Assembly (NCBI GenBank): GCA_016700075.1
Contig: CP065000.1
Span: 1,674,001 to 1,738,000, forward strand
Direction: 5' to 3'
DNA from: Acidobacteriota bacterium
GTDB taxonomy: Bacteria > Acidobacteriota > Blastocatellia > Pyrinomonadales > Pyrinomonadaceae
Length of the DNA: 64,000 nt
The translations under genes and the position numbers were made by a program. Within the stretch, counting starts at the first letter, position 1. The number at the start of each line of letters is the position of its first letter. The notes below the pieces were generated by a model. The model did no database searches, had not been told where the DNA came from, and worked only from the letters and a program-made list of their open reading frames with translations. Of this stretch, positions 7,533-16,402 are shown piece by piece.

Positions 7533-9263
7533 CTATCGCCCCGTATTCAATACTGTCTTCACCGCCATTTTCGCGAGTTTCCAGGTGCGGTCCCAGTCGA
7601 TCTTGCCGTCGGTATCGCGGCCCATGATCTTGTTCACAAATATCTTGCGGAAATCGCGGCCTTCGCGGCGGAGCATGAATTCCTTGGCGTAGGGCTTTGC
7701 CGTTTCAAAGAAATTGAATTCCGGATCGGTGATGATGCCGATGCCCTCGAGCGTCATCAGTGCACGCATGATGTAGGTGAAATTTGACGGCAGACGGAAC
7801 GGATAATCGTACATCACATCCGCGAGGTCATAGGTCAGCTCCTTGAAATTGACGTCCTTGAGCTTCAGGTTGAAATGAAACTCGAACATCTTTTCAACGA
7901 CGGGCTTAACGACGGAGTGCGGCGTTCCGGGCTTTAGGAAATCGAGGTCGATCAGGTCCTGCGCGATGCCCGAAGGATCTTTGCCGACGACGTGAAAGAA
8001 AGCATCGATCATCTTCGCCTGCAGTTCGGGCGTGATGCGGCCGACCATTCCGAAATCAAAAAATGCGAGCCGTCCGTCGGGCATAACGAGCAAATTGCCC
8101 GGATGCGGATCGGCATGGAAGAAGCCGTCCTCGAGCAATTGCTTGAGATAAGTCTTTATCAATAAACGGTTTACCTTCGCGGGCGAGATGTTCATCCGCC
8201 GCTGTGCTTCGAGGTCGGTGACCTTTGTGCCGTGGATGAACTCCATCGTCAGAACCTTCGATGTGGTGGCGTTCCAGTAGATCTTCGGTACGTGGATGTT
8301 GTTCCAGTTCTTGAAATTCTCGCGAAATCGCTCGGCGTTGCGGCCTTCCGCGGCATAGTCCATCTCTTCATGGATGGTCTGGTCAAACTCGCGGAGCATT
8401 CCGACCCAGTCCGCATTTTCACTGAGCTGCGGAAAGCGCTCAGCAAAATTCGCGACCTTTTTCAGTATGACGAGATCGCCTTTGATTGTAGCTTCGAGAT
8501 TTGGCCGCTGAACCTTTACGGCGACCTCTTCGCCCGTGTGCAAGCGGGCACGATAAACCTGGCCAAGCGACGCCGCGGCGACAGGTTCGACGTCGAATTC
8601 CGCGTAAACCTGATTGATCTTCAGTTCAAGCTCGCGTTCGATGATGGCGAATGCGACATCGTTCGGAAACGGCGGTACCTGATCGACCAGCGTGCCGAGC
8701 TCTTTTACAAAAGGCAGCGGCAGCAGATCGGCTCGCGTGCCCATCGACTGGCCGATCTTAATGAACGTCGGCCCGAGAGTGATGAGTTTTTCCTTGAGCC
8801 AAATTGCCTGTTTTTCCTGATTTGTCTCGCGGTTCGTGCTGCGGCCGAGGAACATCAGCCGAAGCAAATTCAGAAAACGGTGGAACACCCACAGCCTGCC
8901 GCGATAAAGATATTCGCCGTAAACGGCCGCACGCGTAAGGCGAAGAGCCTTTTTCATTCGCTCACCCGCGATCTTCCAATGAGCACGTTTGTGAACGTCG
9001 AGTTGGTCGAGATAGAGATATAGAGCCAACTTGCCGATCACCATCGAGACGCGAGACATTCTCAGCCAGCCTTTCATGCCGAGATACTGGTGCTCGACCT
9101 CGTCCTCTTTCGCGGTCAGGAACTTCTCTTCCTCGATCAACTCCTCATTCGTGACATACTTCGCGATCGGCAGTTCATCGGTCGGCACCATCGCCGTTGC
9201 GACAAGCTGTGCCTCGCGGCGTTCGAGTGTTTCGGGAAGCTTTTTTTCGGAAACTGCGTTCAT
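7533..9263 (-). CDS. ubiB: UbiB/AarF/ABC1 atypical protein kinase-like protein
   Basis: Member of the ABC1/UbiB atypical kinase family (576 residues), usually needed for quinone biosynthesis or lipid homeostasis and membrane-associated. Family motifs are present: the KxGQ motif in FIKIGQSMGTRADLLP, the lysine of VAVKVQRP, EFIHGTKV, and the catalytic/metal segment HADPHPGNLLVMPDGRLAFFDFG. The open frame reaches 9335 through a TTG codon, but ATG 9263 (MNAVSEKK) avoids overlap with ribF and is preferred. There is no obvious C-terminal membrane hairpin. A second copy of its last codons lies at 6803-6856, beyond higBA. Confidence 0.92.
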   Translation of the reverse strand: MNAVSEKKLPETLERREAQLVATAMVPTDELPIAKYVTNEELIEEEKFLTAKEDEVEHQYLGMKGWLRMSRVSMVIGKLALYLYLDQLDVHKRAHWKIAGERMKKALRLTRAAVYGEYLYRGRLWVFHRFLNLLRLMFLGRSTNRETNQEKQAIWLKEKLITLGPTFIKIGQSMGTRADLLPLPFVKELGTLVDQVPPFPNDVAFAIIERELELKINQVYAEFDVEPVAAASLGQVYRARLHTGEEVAVKVQRPNLEATIKGDLVILKKVANFAERFPQLSENADWVGMLREFDQTIHEEMDYAAEGRNAERFRENFKNWNNIHVPKIYWNATTSKVLTMEFIHGTKVTDLEAQRRMNISPAKVNRLLIKTYLKQLLEDGFFHADPHPGNLLVMPDGRLAFFDFGMVGRITPELQAKMIDAFFHVVGKDPSGIAQDLIDLDFLKPGTPHSVVKPVVEKMFEFHFNLKLKDVNFKELTYDLADVMYDYPFRLPSNFTYIMRALMTLEGIGIITDPEFNFFETAKPYAKEFMLRREGRDFRKIFVNKIMGRDTDGKIDWDRTWKLAKMAVKTVLNTGR

Positions 9264-9321
9264 CAATATGTAATTCGCTGTCGAACCGCGTTTCGATGCG
9301 GCAGATCGCGTGATGTTTGCA

Positions 9322-10281
9322 TCACAAGATCTCAAGCATATTCATTACGCCCGGCCGGCCGAAATAGTTCCTCGCACGGCCCGAATCTCGTTCGATCTGT
9401 GCCTTTAACTCATCTATTCCGTTGAACTTACGCTCGTCGCGGATCCGATGCAGAAATCTGACGCGGAGCACATCGCCATACAAATCGCCGTCAAAATCGA
9501 ATAGGTACGTTTCGATCGAGGGATCCGAGTCTGCACCGAAAGTAGGCCGCACGCCTATATTCGTAACGCCGCGGCGCCATTTTCCATCGACCAGCGTCGC
9601 CGTGGCATAAACGCCGAATTTCGGAATGACGCGGTTCTGAGGTTTCAGGTTCGCGGTTGGAAATCCGATGGTATGGCCGCGGCGGTCGCCGCGGATAATG
9701 ACGCCTTCGACACCGTAAGGACGCCCGAGCATACGGCGGGCGAGATTGACACGGCCGTCACGGAGCAGTTCGCGAATTCGCGACGAGCTGATTCGTATGC
9801 CGCGAAGCTGCACCTCATCGACCTCGTCGGCCAGGAAACCCAACTCGGCTCCCATTTTCCTGAGCAGTTCAATGTTCCCGCCGCGGCCTTTTCCGAAGGC
9901 GAAATCTTTTCCCAAATGCACCTCGCGGGCATGCAGGCGTTCGTGGATGATGTCCTTTATGAAACCTTCGGCCGGCTGCTGAGAAAAATCAAGGTCAAAC
10001 TTGATAACGATGGCTTGTTCGATGCCGAGGAATTCAAAATTTGAAAGCCGCTGATCTAGCGTTTGCAGCAGAGGCGGTGCGGAATCAGGATGCAGTACGG
10101 CACGCGGATGCGGATCGAACGTGATCGCGGTCGGCACGGCATTGACGGCACGGGCACGCTCGACGACCGTCCGCATTATTTTCTGATGGCCGAGATGCAG
10201 CCCATCGAAAACTCCCAATGTCAGCACGGTCGGCCGCTGAATGCCTGCATTCTCTGTTCCGTGGTAGATCTTCATCGCCAT
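9322..10281 (-). CDS. ribF: Bifunctional riboflavin kinase / FAD synthetase
   Basis: Converts riboflavin to FMN and FMN to FAD in the cytoplasm. From ATG 10281 the protein has 319 residues, as expected. The N-terminal adenylyltransferase has GVFDGLHLGH at 23-32 and an ISSSRIRELL motif. The C-terminal kinase has GRPYGVEGVIIRGDRRG followed by GFPTANL. A second ATG at 10275 is nearly as good; there is no strong ribosome site. It sits between ubiB and an exported protein in a reverse-strand run that begins with hldD. Confidence 0.95.
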   Translation of the reverse strand: MAMKIYHGTENAGIQRPTVLTLGVFDGLHLGHQKIMRTVVERARAVNAVPTAITFDPHPRAVLHPDSAPPLLQTLDQRLSNFEFLGIEQAIVIKFDLDFSQQPAEGFIKDIIHERLHAREVHLGKDFAFGKGRGGNIELLRKMGAELGFLADEVDEVQLRGIRISSSRIRELLRDGRVNLARRMLGRPYGVEGVIIRGDRRGHTIGFPTANLKPQNRVIPKFGVYATATLVDGKWRRGVTNIGVRPTFGADSDPSIETYLFDFDGDLYGDVLRVRFLHRIRDERKFNGIDELKAQIERDSGRARNYFGRPGVMNMLEIL

Positions 10282-10325
10282 AAAATGGTATTTCAGCCTT
10301 CTAAACGGAGCAACCGGCATTTCGG

Positions 10326-10898
10326 CTACGACGCGATCAGCAGCTGTACCTGTTCTAGCGTTATCACGCGATAGGCGGGGCGTTTTGCCCTGCGGTATTC
10401 TACGCTGTGGCTGACGGCGGGATAGCCGCGTTCTTTCATTTCCGCGTCAAATTTTCGCCACGCTTTTTGGTCGAGCTTGCCGATCTTCCCTTTTTCGAGA
10501 CGGCTGCCGAGTTCCGTCCATGCCGCCAGGAATTTGTCTTTGTCCGGACGAAATTCCCGTGAACTTGCGAGGAAGGCGTCAATGAGGTCAACCTGTTTAC
10601 CACCGCTGCGTTTGAAAGGCCGAAGGTTTACGCGGCCGATCTCGCCGCCCGGACAAAGCGGTTCCCATTCGTTCTCGCCTGCGGGCGTATTGCCCATTTC
10701 TGACCATTCCTTTTCAAGCCGAGCAAGTGCGATATCGCGTTCAGGTGCAGCGTGTTCGCCGCCCATCGTAGCCTGAAAGAGGTGTTTGTAGGCATCCGCT
10801 ATCGCAAAAGCCTCTTCTGTATTCCATTTAGGAATCGCGAAATCGAGCAATGCTGTCGGCATGCAGGTCAGAAATAATGCGGCGGCTAATATCTGCAT
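10326..10898 (-). CDS. Exported protein of unknown function
   Basis: A 190-residue protein whose first 18 residues form a plausible signal peptide (MQILAAALFLTCMPTALL), pointing to the periplasm. The mature part is mixed charged and helical, with a GGEIGRVNLRPF segment and two CP/CM-type cysteines but no catalytic motif that I recognise. It begins 3 bases after the hldD stop, so it is almost certainly translated from the same message. Confidence 0.75.
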   Translation of the reverse strand: MQILAAALFLTCMPTALLDFAIPKWNTEEAFAIADAYKHLFQATMGGEHAAPERDIALARLEKEWSEMGNTPAGENEWEPLCPGGEIGRVNLRPFKRSGGKQVDLIDAFLASSREFRPDKDKFLAAWTELGSRLEKGKIGKLDQKAWRKFDAEMKERGYPAVSHSVEYRRAKRPAYRVITLEQVQLLIAS

Positions 10899-10901
10899 CG
10901 G

Positions 10902-11876
10902 CTATACGCAGTCGCCGAGATGTTTGCCCGGGATCAGGTGGTTTTGAATGTAATCCGCGACCGCCGTCTGTAGATCGGTCGTTTCGGCCGTGTAGCCGGC
11001 CTCGCGGATCCGCGTCAGGTCGGCCTGCGTGTTGTATTGATATCGATCACGAAGGTGCTCGGGCATATCGATATATTCAACATTTCGCGGCATATCCATC
11101 GCGCCGAATATTGCGTCAGCCAGAGCATTCCAAGTATTCATTCGCCCTGAGCCGACATTGAAAAGTCCGCCTGTTCCGTCCTCCATAAAATGCAGCGTCA
11201 TATCGACGGCATCTTTCACATAAACAAAATCGCGGCCGAACTCGCCGTCGGTGTAATCGGGATGATGGCTGCGGAAAAGCTGCAGCTTTCCGGCCTGCTG
11301 TATTTGACCGAAAGCCTTGTTCACGAGCGACCGCATGTCGCCCTTGTGATCCTCGTTGGGGCCGAAAACGTTGAAATACTTCAGCCCGACGATGTCGTCG
11401 AACAAGCCGTTCCTCGCTGCCCACTGATCAAATAGGTGTTTTGAATATCCGTAAACATTGAGCGGGCGGAGTTTATCAAGGCCGTCGAACCCGTCTTCCA
11501 TACCTGCCGAACCGTCACCGTAGGTTGCCGCCGAAGATGCATAAATAAAGCGGGCATCATTTTCCAACGACCAAAGAGCGAGCAATTTTGTGTATTCGAA
11601 ATTGTTGCGGAACATATAGTCCGCGTCGGTCTCGGTCGTCGAGGAACACGCTCCGAGATGAAAAACGACCTCCGTATCGTCGTGCATGTCCATCTCGTCA
11701 GCGAAATCGTCCGCATCGACGTAGTCGTCAAAACGCAGAGGCACGAGATTTTTCCATTTGTCGGTCTCGTCGAGCCGATCGACTATCAAAATGTCGTCAT
11801 ATCCCAGCTCGTTCAGCTGCCAAACGACCGCACTGCCGATGAAACCCGCTCCGCCTGTTACGATGATCTTTGCCAT
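10902..11876 (-). CDS. hldD: ADP-L-glycero-D-manno-heptose 6-epimerase
   Basis: Extended SDR that makes the ADP-heptose precursor of the lipopolysaccharide inner core, which implies a diderm envelope. The 324-residue protein carries GGAGFIG at 8-14, the Tyr-x-x-x-Lys pair in VYGYSKHLF, and the family-specific KYFNVFGPNEDHKGDM and FGRDFVYVKDAV segments. Full length. No other heptose or LPS genes are adjacent. It is divergent from guaA across about 110 bases. Confidence 0.95.
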   Translation of the reverse strand: MAKIIVTGGAGFIGSAVVWQLNELGYDDILIVDRLDETDKWKNLVPLRFDDYVDADDFADEMDMHDDTEVVFHLGACSSTTETDADYMFRNNFEYTKLLALWSLENDARFIYASSAATYGDGSAGMEDGFDGLDKLRPLNVYGYSKHLFDQWAARNGLFDDIVGLKYFNVFGPNEDHKGDMRSLVNKAFGQIQQAGKLQLFRSHHPDYTDGEFGRDFVYVKDAVDMTLHFMEDGTGGLFNVGSGRMNTWNALADAIFGAMDMPRNVEYIDMPEHLRDRYQYNTQADLTRIREAGYTAETTDLQTAVADYIQNHLIPGKHLGDCV

Positions 11877-11986
11877 ACGATCAGATCCAAACGCTAATTT
11901 ACTACATTATCGAAGTTCTGCGACATCGGCCGATTTCATAAAGCACGAGCGAGAACCTATACTTTCATTTACAGCAGGCTTGAAAC

Positions 11987-13543
11987 ATGTCATCAGGATC
12001 ACAACACGAGCTGGTGCTCATTCTGGATTTCGGATCGCAATATACGCAGCTGATTGCACGCCGCGTCCGCGAACAGGGCGTCTATTGCGAGATACATCCT
12101 TACCATTTTTCGGCCGACGAGATAGCGGCAAAGCGGCCGAAAGGCGTCATTTTGTCGGGCGGGCCTTCGTCGGTAACGGACGAGGACGCACCGCGGGTCG
12201 AAGCCGGATTTTATGACAAGGTTAATGCTCCGATCCTGGGCATTTGTTATGGAATGCAGCTCACCGCGGTCGATCTGGGCGGCAAAAGCGAGCCCGCCGC
12301 TCGACGTGAATACGGACACGCGAAATTGAAGGTTTTGAGCGGCGGAACACGGCTGTTTGACGAAATGCCGTTCGAGCTGGACGTCTGGATGAGCCACGGC
12401 GATCACGTAACCGAACTGCCGCCGGGCTTTCAAACGACCGCGACGACCGGCGATGTTGTTACCGCGATGGAATCGGCCGAACGCAGAATTTTCTGCGTAC
12501 AGTTCCATCCCGAAGTTACGCATACGCCGCTTGGCAAAGAGATCCTGCGGAATTTCCTTTTCAATATTTGCGGCTGCACGGGCGACTGGACGCCATCTAG
12601 CTTCATAAAAGAAGAGATAGAAAAGATCCGTGCGACAGTCGGCGAGACCGACCGCGTCATCTGCGGGCTGTCCGGCGGTGTCGATTCGACAGTGGCTGCG
12701 GTACTTGTCCACGAGGCCATCGGCGAACGCCAGACATGTATTTTCGTCAACAACGGCCTGCTGCGGTATCGCGAATTCGAGGACACGCTGCAGGTTTACA
12801 GAGACAATCTCCACCTCAATGTGATCGGCGTTGATGCCTCGCAGGATTTTTACGAGGTGCTCGCAGGCGTCAGCGATCCCGAAAAGAAGCGAAAAGCGAT
12901 TGGGGCAAAGTTCATCGACATTTTTCAGGCAGAAGCTGACAAGATCGCCGACGCTAACTGGCTCGTGCAAGGGACGCTTTATCCCGACGTGATCGAATCC
13001 GTTTCGGTTCGCGGAGCATCTGTAACAATAAAGACTCATCACAACGTCGGCGGCCTGCCGGAAGAGATGAACCTGAAACTCATCGAACCGCTGCGTGAGC
13101 TTTTCAAAGACGAGGTGCGCCTTATAGGCCGAGACCTAGGCATTCCGGAAATGATACTCGAACGCCATCCATTTCCCGGGCCCGGACTCGGCGTCCGCAT
13201 ACTCAGCGACATTACGCCTGAAAAGGTCGAGTTGCTGCAAAAAGCTGACCGCATTTTCATCGAGGAACTGCACAATTTTGGCCTATACAAGGATGTCTGG
13301 CAGGCGTTCGCTGTGCTGCTGCCGATACAGTCTGTCGGCGTCATGGGCGATTTCCGCACGTATGAGAAGACCGTCGTCCTGCGTGCCGTCACCTCCACCG
13401 ACGGCATGACCGCCGATTGGGCACGCCTGCCGCACGATTTCCTCGCCGCCGTCTCGTCCCGCATCACATCCGAGGTCCGCGGCGTCAACCGCGTCGTCTG
13501 CGACATCACATCAAAACCACCCGGCACGATCGAGTGGGAATAA
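11987..13543 (+). CDS. guaA: GMP synthase (glutamine-hydrolysing)
   Basis: Converts XMP to GMP with glutamine as nitrogen donor; last step of de novo guanylate synthesis. The 518-residue protein has an N-terminal class I amidotransferase (Cys in GICYGMQL, His in QFHPEV), the ATP-pyrophosphatase P-loop SGGVDST near residue 228, and the C-terminal dimerisation domain ending KPPGTIEWE, the canonical end of the family. Complete and unremarkable. A TATACT hexamer at 11958-11963 could be the -10 box, but no good -35 box accompanies it. Confidence 0.97.
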   Translation: MSSGSQHELVLILDFGSQYTQLIARRVREQGVYCEIHPYHFSADEIAAKRPKGVILSGGPSSVTDEDAPRVEAGFYDKVNAPILGICYGMQLTAVDLGGKSEPAARREYGHAKLKVLSGGTRLFDEMPFELDVWMSHGDHVTELPPGFQTTATTGDVVTAMESAERRIFCVQFHPEVTHTPLGKEILRNFLFNICGCTGDWTPSSFIKEEIEKIRATVGETDRVICGLSGGVDSTVAAVLVHEAIGERQTCIFVNNGLLRYREFEDTLQVYRDNLHLNVIGVDASQDFYEVLAGVSDPEKKRKAIGAKFIDIFQAEADKIADANWLVQGTLYPDVIESVSVRGASVTIKTHHNVGGLPEEMNLKLIEPLRELFKDEVRLIGRDLGIPEMILERHPFPGPGLGVRILSDITPEKVELLQKADRIFIEELHNFGLYKDVWQAFAVLLPIQSVGVMGDFRTYEKTVVLRAVTSTDGMTADWARLPHDFLAAVSSRITSEVRGVNRVVCDITSKPPGTIEWE

Positions 13544-13873
13544 TTATAGGATCTAAGATCTGAGCGTTGGCCGCTAAGGTCAGGCTTGCTGCCGTGTACT
13601 CACGCATTCTTTCGTCGCATTGTGTGTATTCTCACGCAACAGTGCGTAATCCCTCGCGCCCGGGATGAGATGTAAAGGGATCCGAAATGGATGACCGGCT
13701 GTAAATATGGGCTTTACCGCATTTCCGCGATCGTTGCGTAGGGCACGCAACTTGCGGCAACGCAGGATAGAAGTGTACTCGCAAATTTTTTTACGAGGAG
13801 TGCTTATTTGAAGATGAAAAATATACAACGGTAGATCCGTTCGGAGACATTGGGACTCCGGAAAGGGGGTCTT
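13544..13873. other. Intergenic region with repeated ACGCA motifs
   Basis: About 330 bases between guaA and a large secreted-protein gene. No convincing coding frame: the only open one, on the reverse strand, has no family features. It contains several ACGCA/TGCGT words, including a perfect inverted pair GTTGCGT-AGGGC-ACGCAAC near 13734-13752 and repeated TCACGCA words near 13599 and 13632. It probably holds the promoter and a structured leader of the downstream gene. No known riboswitch consensus could be matched. Confidence 0.4.
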
Positions 13874-15595
13874 ATGAGGAATACATGGTTAAATCGAAGT
13901 ATCGCGGTCGTCGTGATCGCGTTTTTAGGGGTTGTCGGAAGTTATTCGCAGGTTGAAACAAAGAGGCTCCCCAACACCGCGAAAGATCCAACATACACCC
14001 AGCAAACAACTACAGATCTCCGTACCAACGCCGATATTTTTGGCGTTGTTCGCATTTTGGGGACAGGTTTCATTCCATCTGAAAGCATCGGCGTATTTGT
14101 GGAGACGTCATTTGCATCGCTCCCGGAGCCAATGATGCTTGGACAATGGAATGTATTCGCAGACGGAAACGGAAATTTTGAGACTCGTTGGTTCATGATG
14201 GATAATGCGTTGAAATATAACGTGACAGCGATCGGATCCGTTTCAGGGAAAGCGGCCAGAACCGGTTTTGGAGGCACGGAGATACTTCTTGGGAGTGCCG
14301 CCGATCTGTGCCAGTGCCGCAATGGCCCAAACGGTGCACCGGAGCCCTGTACAGGTACCAACTGGGTCAACGGCAACCTCAACGGCAGCCAGGCTCACTA
14401 TTTAGAGGGCGAGTCAGTTCCGTATCGTCTGGCGATGACCGGACTCACGGTCGGCCCGACTCACACAGTGACAATTGAGTACGATACAACTGAGGGCGGC
14501 AAACACGCGATCGACTATCTGACAAGCTTTGACCGCACGGAAACGGACGCATCGCCGTGTGACGGCACACTGAACTGCGACCCGCTTGTGCATGATCATT
14601 TCGAGATCCCGATCGATGTGAATGTAACAATTGGACATGACGGCATTCCGGGCACTGCCGATGACATCGCACAAGTTCCGGGAGCCTTCACGATCTTCAA
14701 TGGCACTGTCCTGAGCGTTTCGAATTACACAATGCTCGGAACCTTTGCCGGTAAGAGCCAGGTAAAGGTCTCAATAACCTTCACAAACACAGATCCGAAC
14801 GTTGTACTTGCTTGGGGCGGCCATATCGCCACGCGTGCCGATTGGGGTGTCGGCAATTCGGCTGTCGCGATCAGCGGTGCTCCATTTCATATGAGGCTGA
14901 TCGATCTGGACGGTTCCGGGGGAAACCAGGATCGCGGTCTTCAGGCCAACGCGGTCATTTATCCGGGCCGGATAGAGATCATAAAGGACGCTCAGCCTGA
15001 TACGACGCAGACCTTCCTGTTTACGGCGGTCGGACCGGGCGCAACCGGCAACTTTACGCTGGACGACGATGGTGACAATACGAATACCTACTCGAACACT
15101 CAGGCTTTTGCGAACCTGACGAATTTCGGGAACGGGCATGAAGTAACGGTCACGGAATCCGCCGACATCTTGCCGTATTCGCTGAGCCAGATCGTCTGCA
15201 CGAGCGATCCCGGCGGAGGAACCGGCACGAACAATAATACGATCTCCATTCCGCAGCGGCAGGTGGTCATTACACTTGAGGAAGGTGAGTTCGTCACCTG
15301 CACGTTCATCAACGGCCGGCCGACATCGGCGGATCTGATGCTGAGCGGAAGAATAACCGACACGGCGGGATTGCCGGTCCGTGGAGCCATTGTCCAGCTG
15401 TTCAGGATCTCGAACGGTGAGACATATGCGTTAAGCTCGAGCACGTTCGGCTATTACGCCTTCCGAGGCCTTGCAGCCGGCGAGAGCTATGCTGTGACCG
15501 TGACGGCAAGGCGTTATCGTTTCGATCCGCCATTGCAGACAATCACGATCGTGGACAATATGACGGACGTGAACTTTGTGGCAATACAAAAGTAG
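13874..15595 (+). CDS. Large secreted protein with prealbumin-like and carboxypeptidase-regulatory-like domains
   Basis: Exported protein of 573 residues. ATG 13874 follows an AAAGGGGG ribosome site at 13862-13869 and opens a signal peptide (MRNTWLNRSIAVVVIAFLGV, cleavage after SYS). The N-terminal 350 residues are beta-rich, with a cysteine-rich patch (DLCQCRNG, EPCTG) and a DGIPGTADDI segment like a calcium-binding loop. Residues about 370-480 resemble the SpaA/prealbumin-like fold common in surface proteins (IEIIKDAQPDTTQTF to CTFINGRP). The last 90 residues are a CarboxypepD_reg-like domain (LSGRITDTAGLPVRGA, FGYYAFRGL). Likely a surface or adhesin-type protein; function unknown. Confidence 0.85.
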   Translation: MRNTWLNRSIAVVVIAFLGVVGSYSQVETKRLPNTAKDPTYTQQTTTDLRTNADIFGVVRILGTGFIPSESIGVFVETSFASLPEPMMLGQWNVFADGNGNFETRWFMMDNALKYNVTAIGSVSGKAARTGFGGTEILLGSAADLCQCRNGPNGAPEPCTGTNWVNGNLNGSQAHYLEGESVPYRLAMTGLTVGPTHTVTIEYDTTEGGKHAIDYLTSFDRTETDASPCDGTLNCDPLVHDHFEIPIDVNVTIGHDGIPGTADDIAQVPGAFTIFNGTVLSVSNYTMLGTFAGKSQVKVSITFTNTDPNVVLAWGGHIATRADWGVGNSAVAISGAPFHMRLIDLDGSGGNQDRGLQANAVIYPGRIEIIKDAQPDTTQTFLFTAVGPGATGNFTLDDDGDNTNTYSNTQAFANLTNFGNGHEVTVTESADILPYSLSQIVCTSDPGGGTGTNNNTISIPQRQVVITLEEGEFVTCTFINGRPTSADLMLSGRITDTAGLPVRGAIVQLFRISNGETYALSSSTFGYYAFRGLAAGESYAVTVTARRYRFDPPLQTITIVDNMTDVNFVAIQK

Positions 15596-15617
15596 TGTAG
15601 GCAAAGGGCTACGGCTT

Positions 15618-15649
15618 GGGCCGGTACCTTCGGGTGCCGGCCCTTTTTT
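15618..15649 (+). terminator. Rho-independent terminator
   Basis: An 11-base-pair stem (15618-15628 with 15633-15643, one G-T pair) closed by a TTCG tetraloop and followed by six T residues at 15644-15649. It ends the message of the secreted-protein gene just before the convergent membrane-protein gene. Confidence 0.92.
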
Positions 15650-15654
15650 CATGC

Positions 15655-16386
15655 TTATGTTTCGGCGATATCGGCAGTCTGATGATCGCGGGTGACATGA
15701 TCCAGAGCCCGGCGGCTGATGTAGCCGATCACGAATACAGAGACTATGGTCGCAGCGAGGCCCGCGAAAAAGAAAGAGGAATCTCTAGCATTCGCCAGAT
15801 CGAGATCATACATTCCGGCTCCGACATAGGTAGTGGCAGCGGCTCGCGGCAGCATCCCGGCGGTCGTCCCTACAATGTACGAACCGAGCGGAACGCGGCC
15901 CGCCGCCAATACGAAATTCGTGAACGCAAAGGGCATTATCACGGATACTCTGACCAGGAAAATGATGAGCATCGTCTTTCGACGGTCATCCTTTAGCAAT
16001 GCACGATAGACGGCACGCGAGCGCGGATGGTTCTGCAGAGCTTCCTGCAGCTTTTCGCCTGTGATGCGTTTGTTTATAAAGAACGAGATCACCGCTGCAC
16101 CAACGATGCCAACTAACAGAACTACAAGCCCGAGCTGAAAATTGAAAGCCCAGCCGCTGACGAAACCGATCACGTTCGTCGGAAGGAGTGCCAGGCCGCA
16201 AAAGAACAGAACGGATGCGAGGAACACGAATATTCCGGCTTCCCAATTCGCCCGCATCCACGCGCCGATAGGCACGATAAAGCCGATCAGCAATGCGCTT
16301 CCAACGATCGGCAGCAGCATCGAAACGACGCCGAGCGGCGTTAGCCGGCCGAATTCGGCTATGTGTTTTCGAATTGAATGAAACAA
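15655..16386 (-). CDS. VTT/DedA-family (TVP38/TMEM64) inner-membrane protein
   Basis: Polytopic inner-membrane protein of the VTT/SNARE-associated family, whose members are implicated in lipid flipping. Hydrophobic segments run through GVVSMLLPIVGSALLIGF, GIFVFLASVLFF, LGLVVLLVGIVGAAVISFFI and AGLAATIVSVFVIGYI. The signature region is LPTNVIGFVSGWAFNFQ and the later FTNFVLAAGRVPLGSYIVGTTAG. The frame extends to 16500, but that overlaps the upstream lipoprotein gene by almost 100 bases. A TTG at 16386 with GGAG 8 bases upstream clears it and gives 243 residues, so I prefer it; GTG 16443 is the alternative. Confidence 0.82.
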   Translation of the reverse strand: MFHSIRKHIAEFGRLTPLGVVSMLLPIVGSALLIGFIVPIGAWMRANWEAGIFVFLASVLFFCGLALLPTNVIGFVSGWAFNFQLGLVVLLVGIVGAAVISFFINKRITGEKLQEALQNHPRSRAVYRALLKDDRRKTMLIIFLVRVSVIMPFAFTNFVLAAGRVPLGSYIVGTTAGMLPRAAATTYVGAGMYDLDLANARDSSFFFAGLAATIVSVFVIGYISRRALDHVTRDHQTADIAET

Positions 16387-16402
16387 CTGGACCGCTCCGC
16401 TA

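Noticed and set aside
8232..9023. 263-codon forward open frame
   Set aside because: Antisense to ubiB.
11999..13042. 347-codon reverse-strand open frame
   Set aside because: Fully antisense to guaA, with composition of a codon shadow.
13580..13828. 82-codon reverse-strand frame between guaA and the secreted-protein gene
   Set aside because: No ribosome site, no family features, and it runs through repeated ACGCA words.
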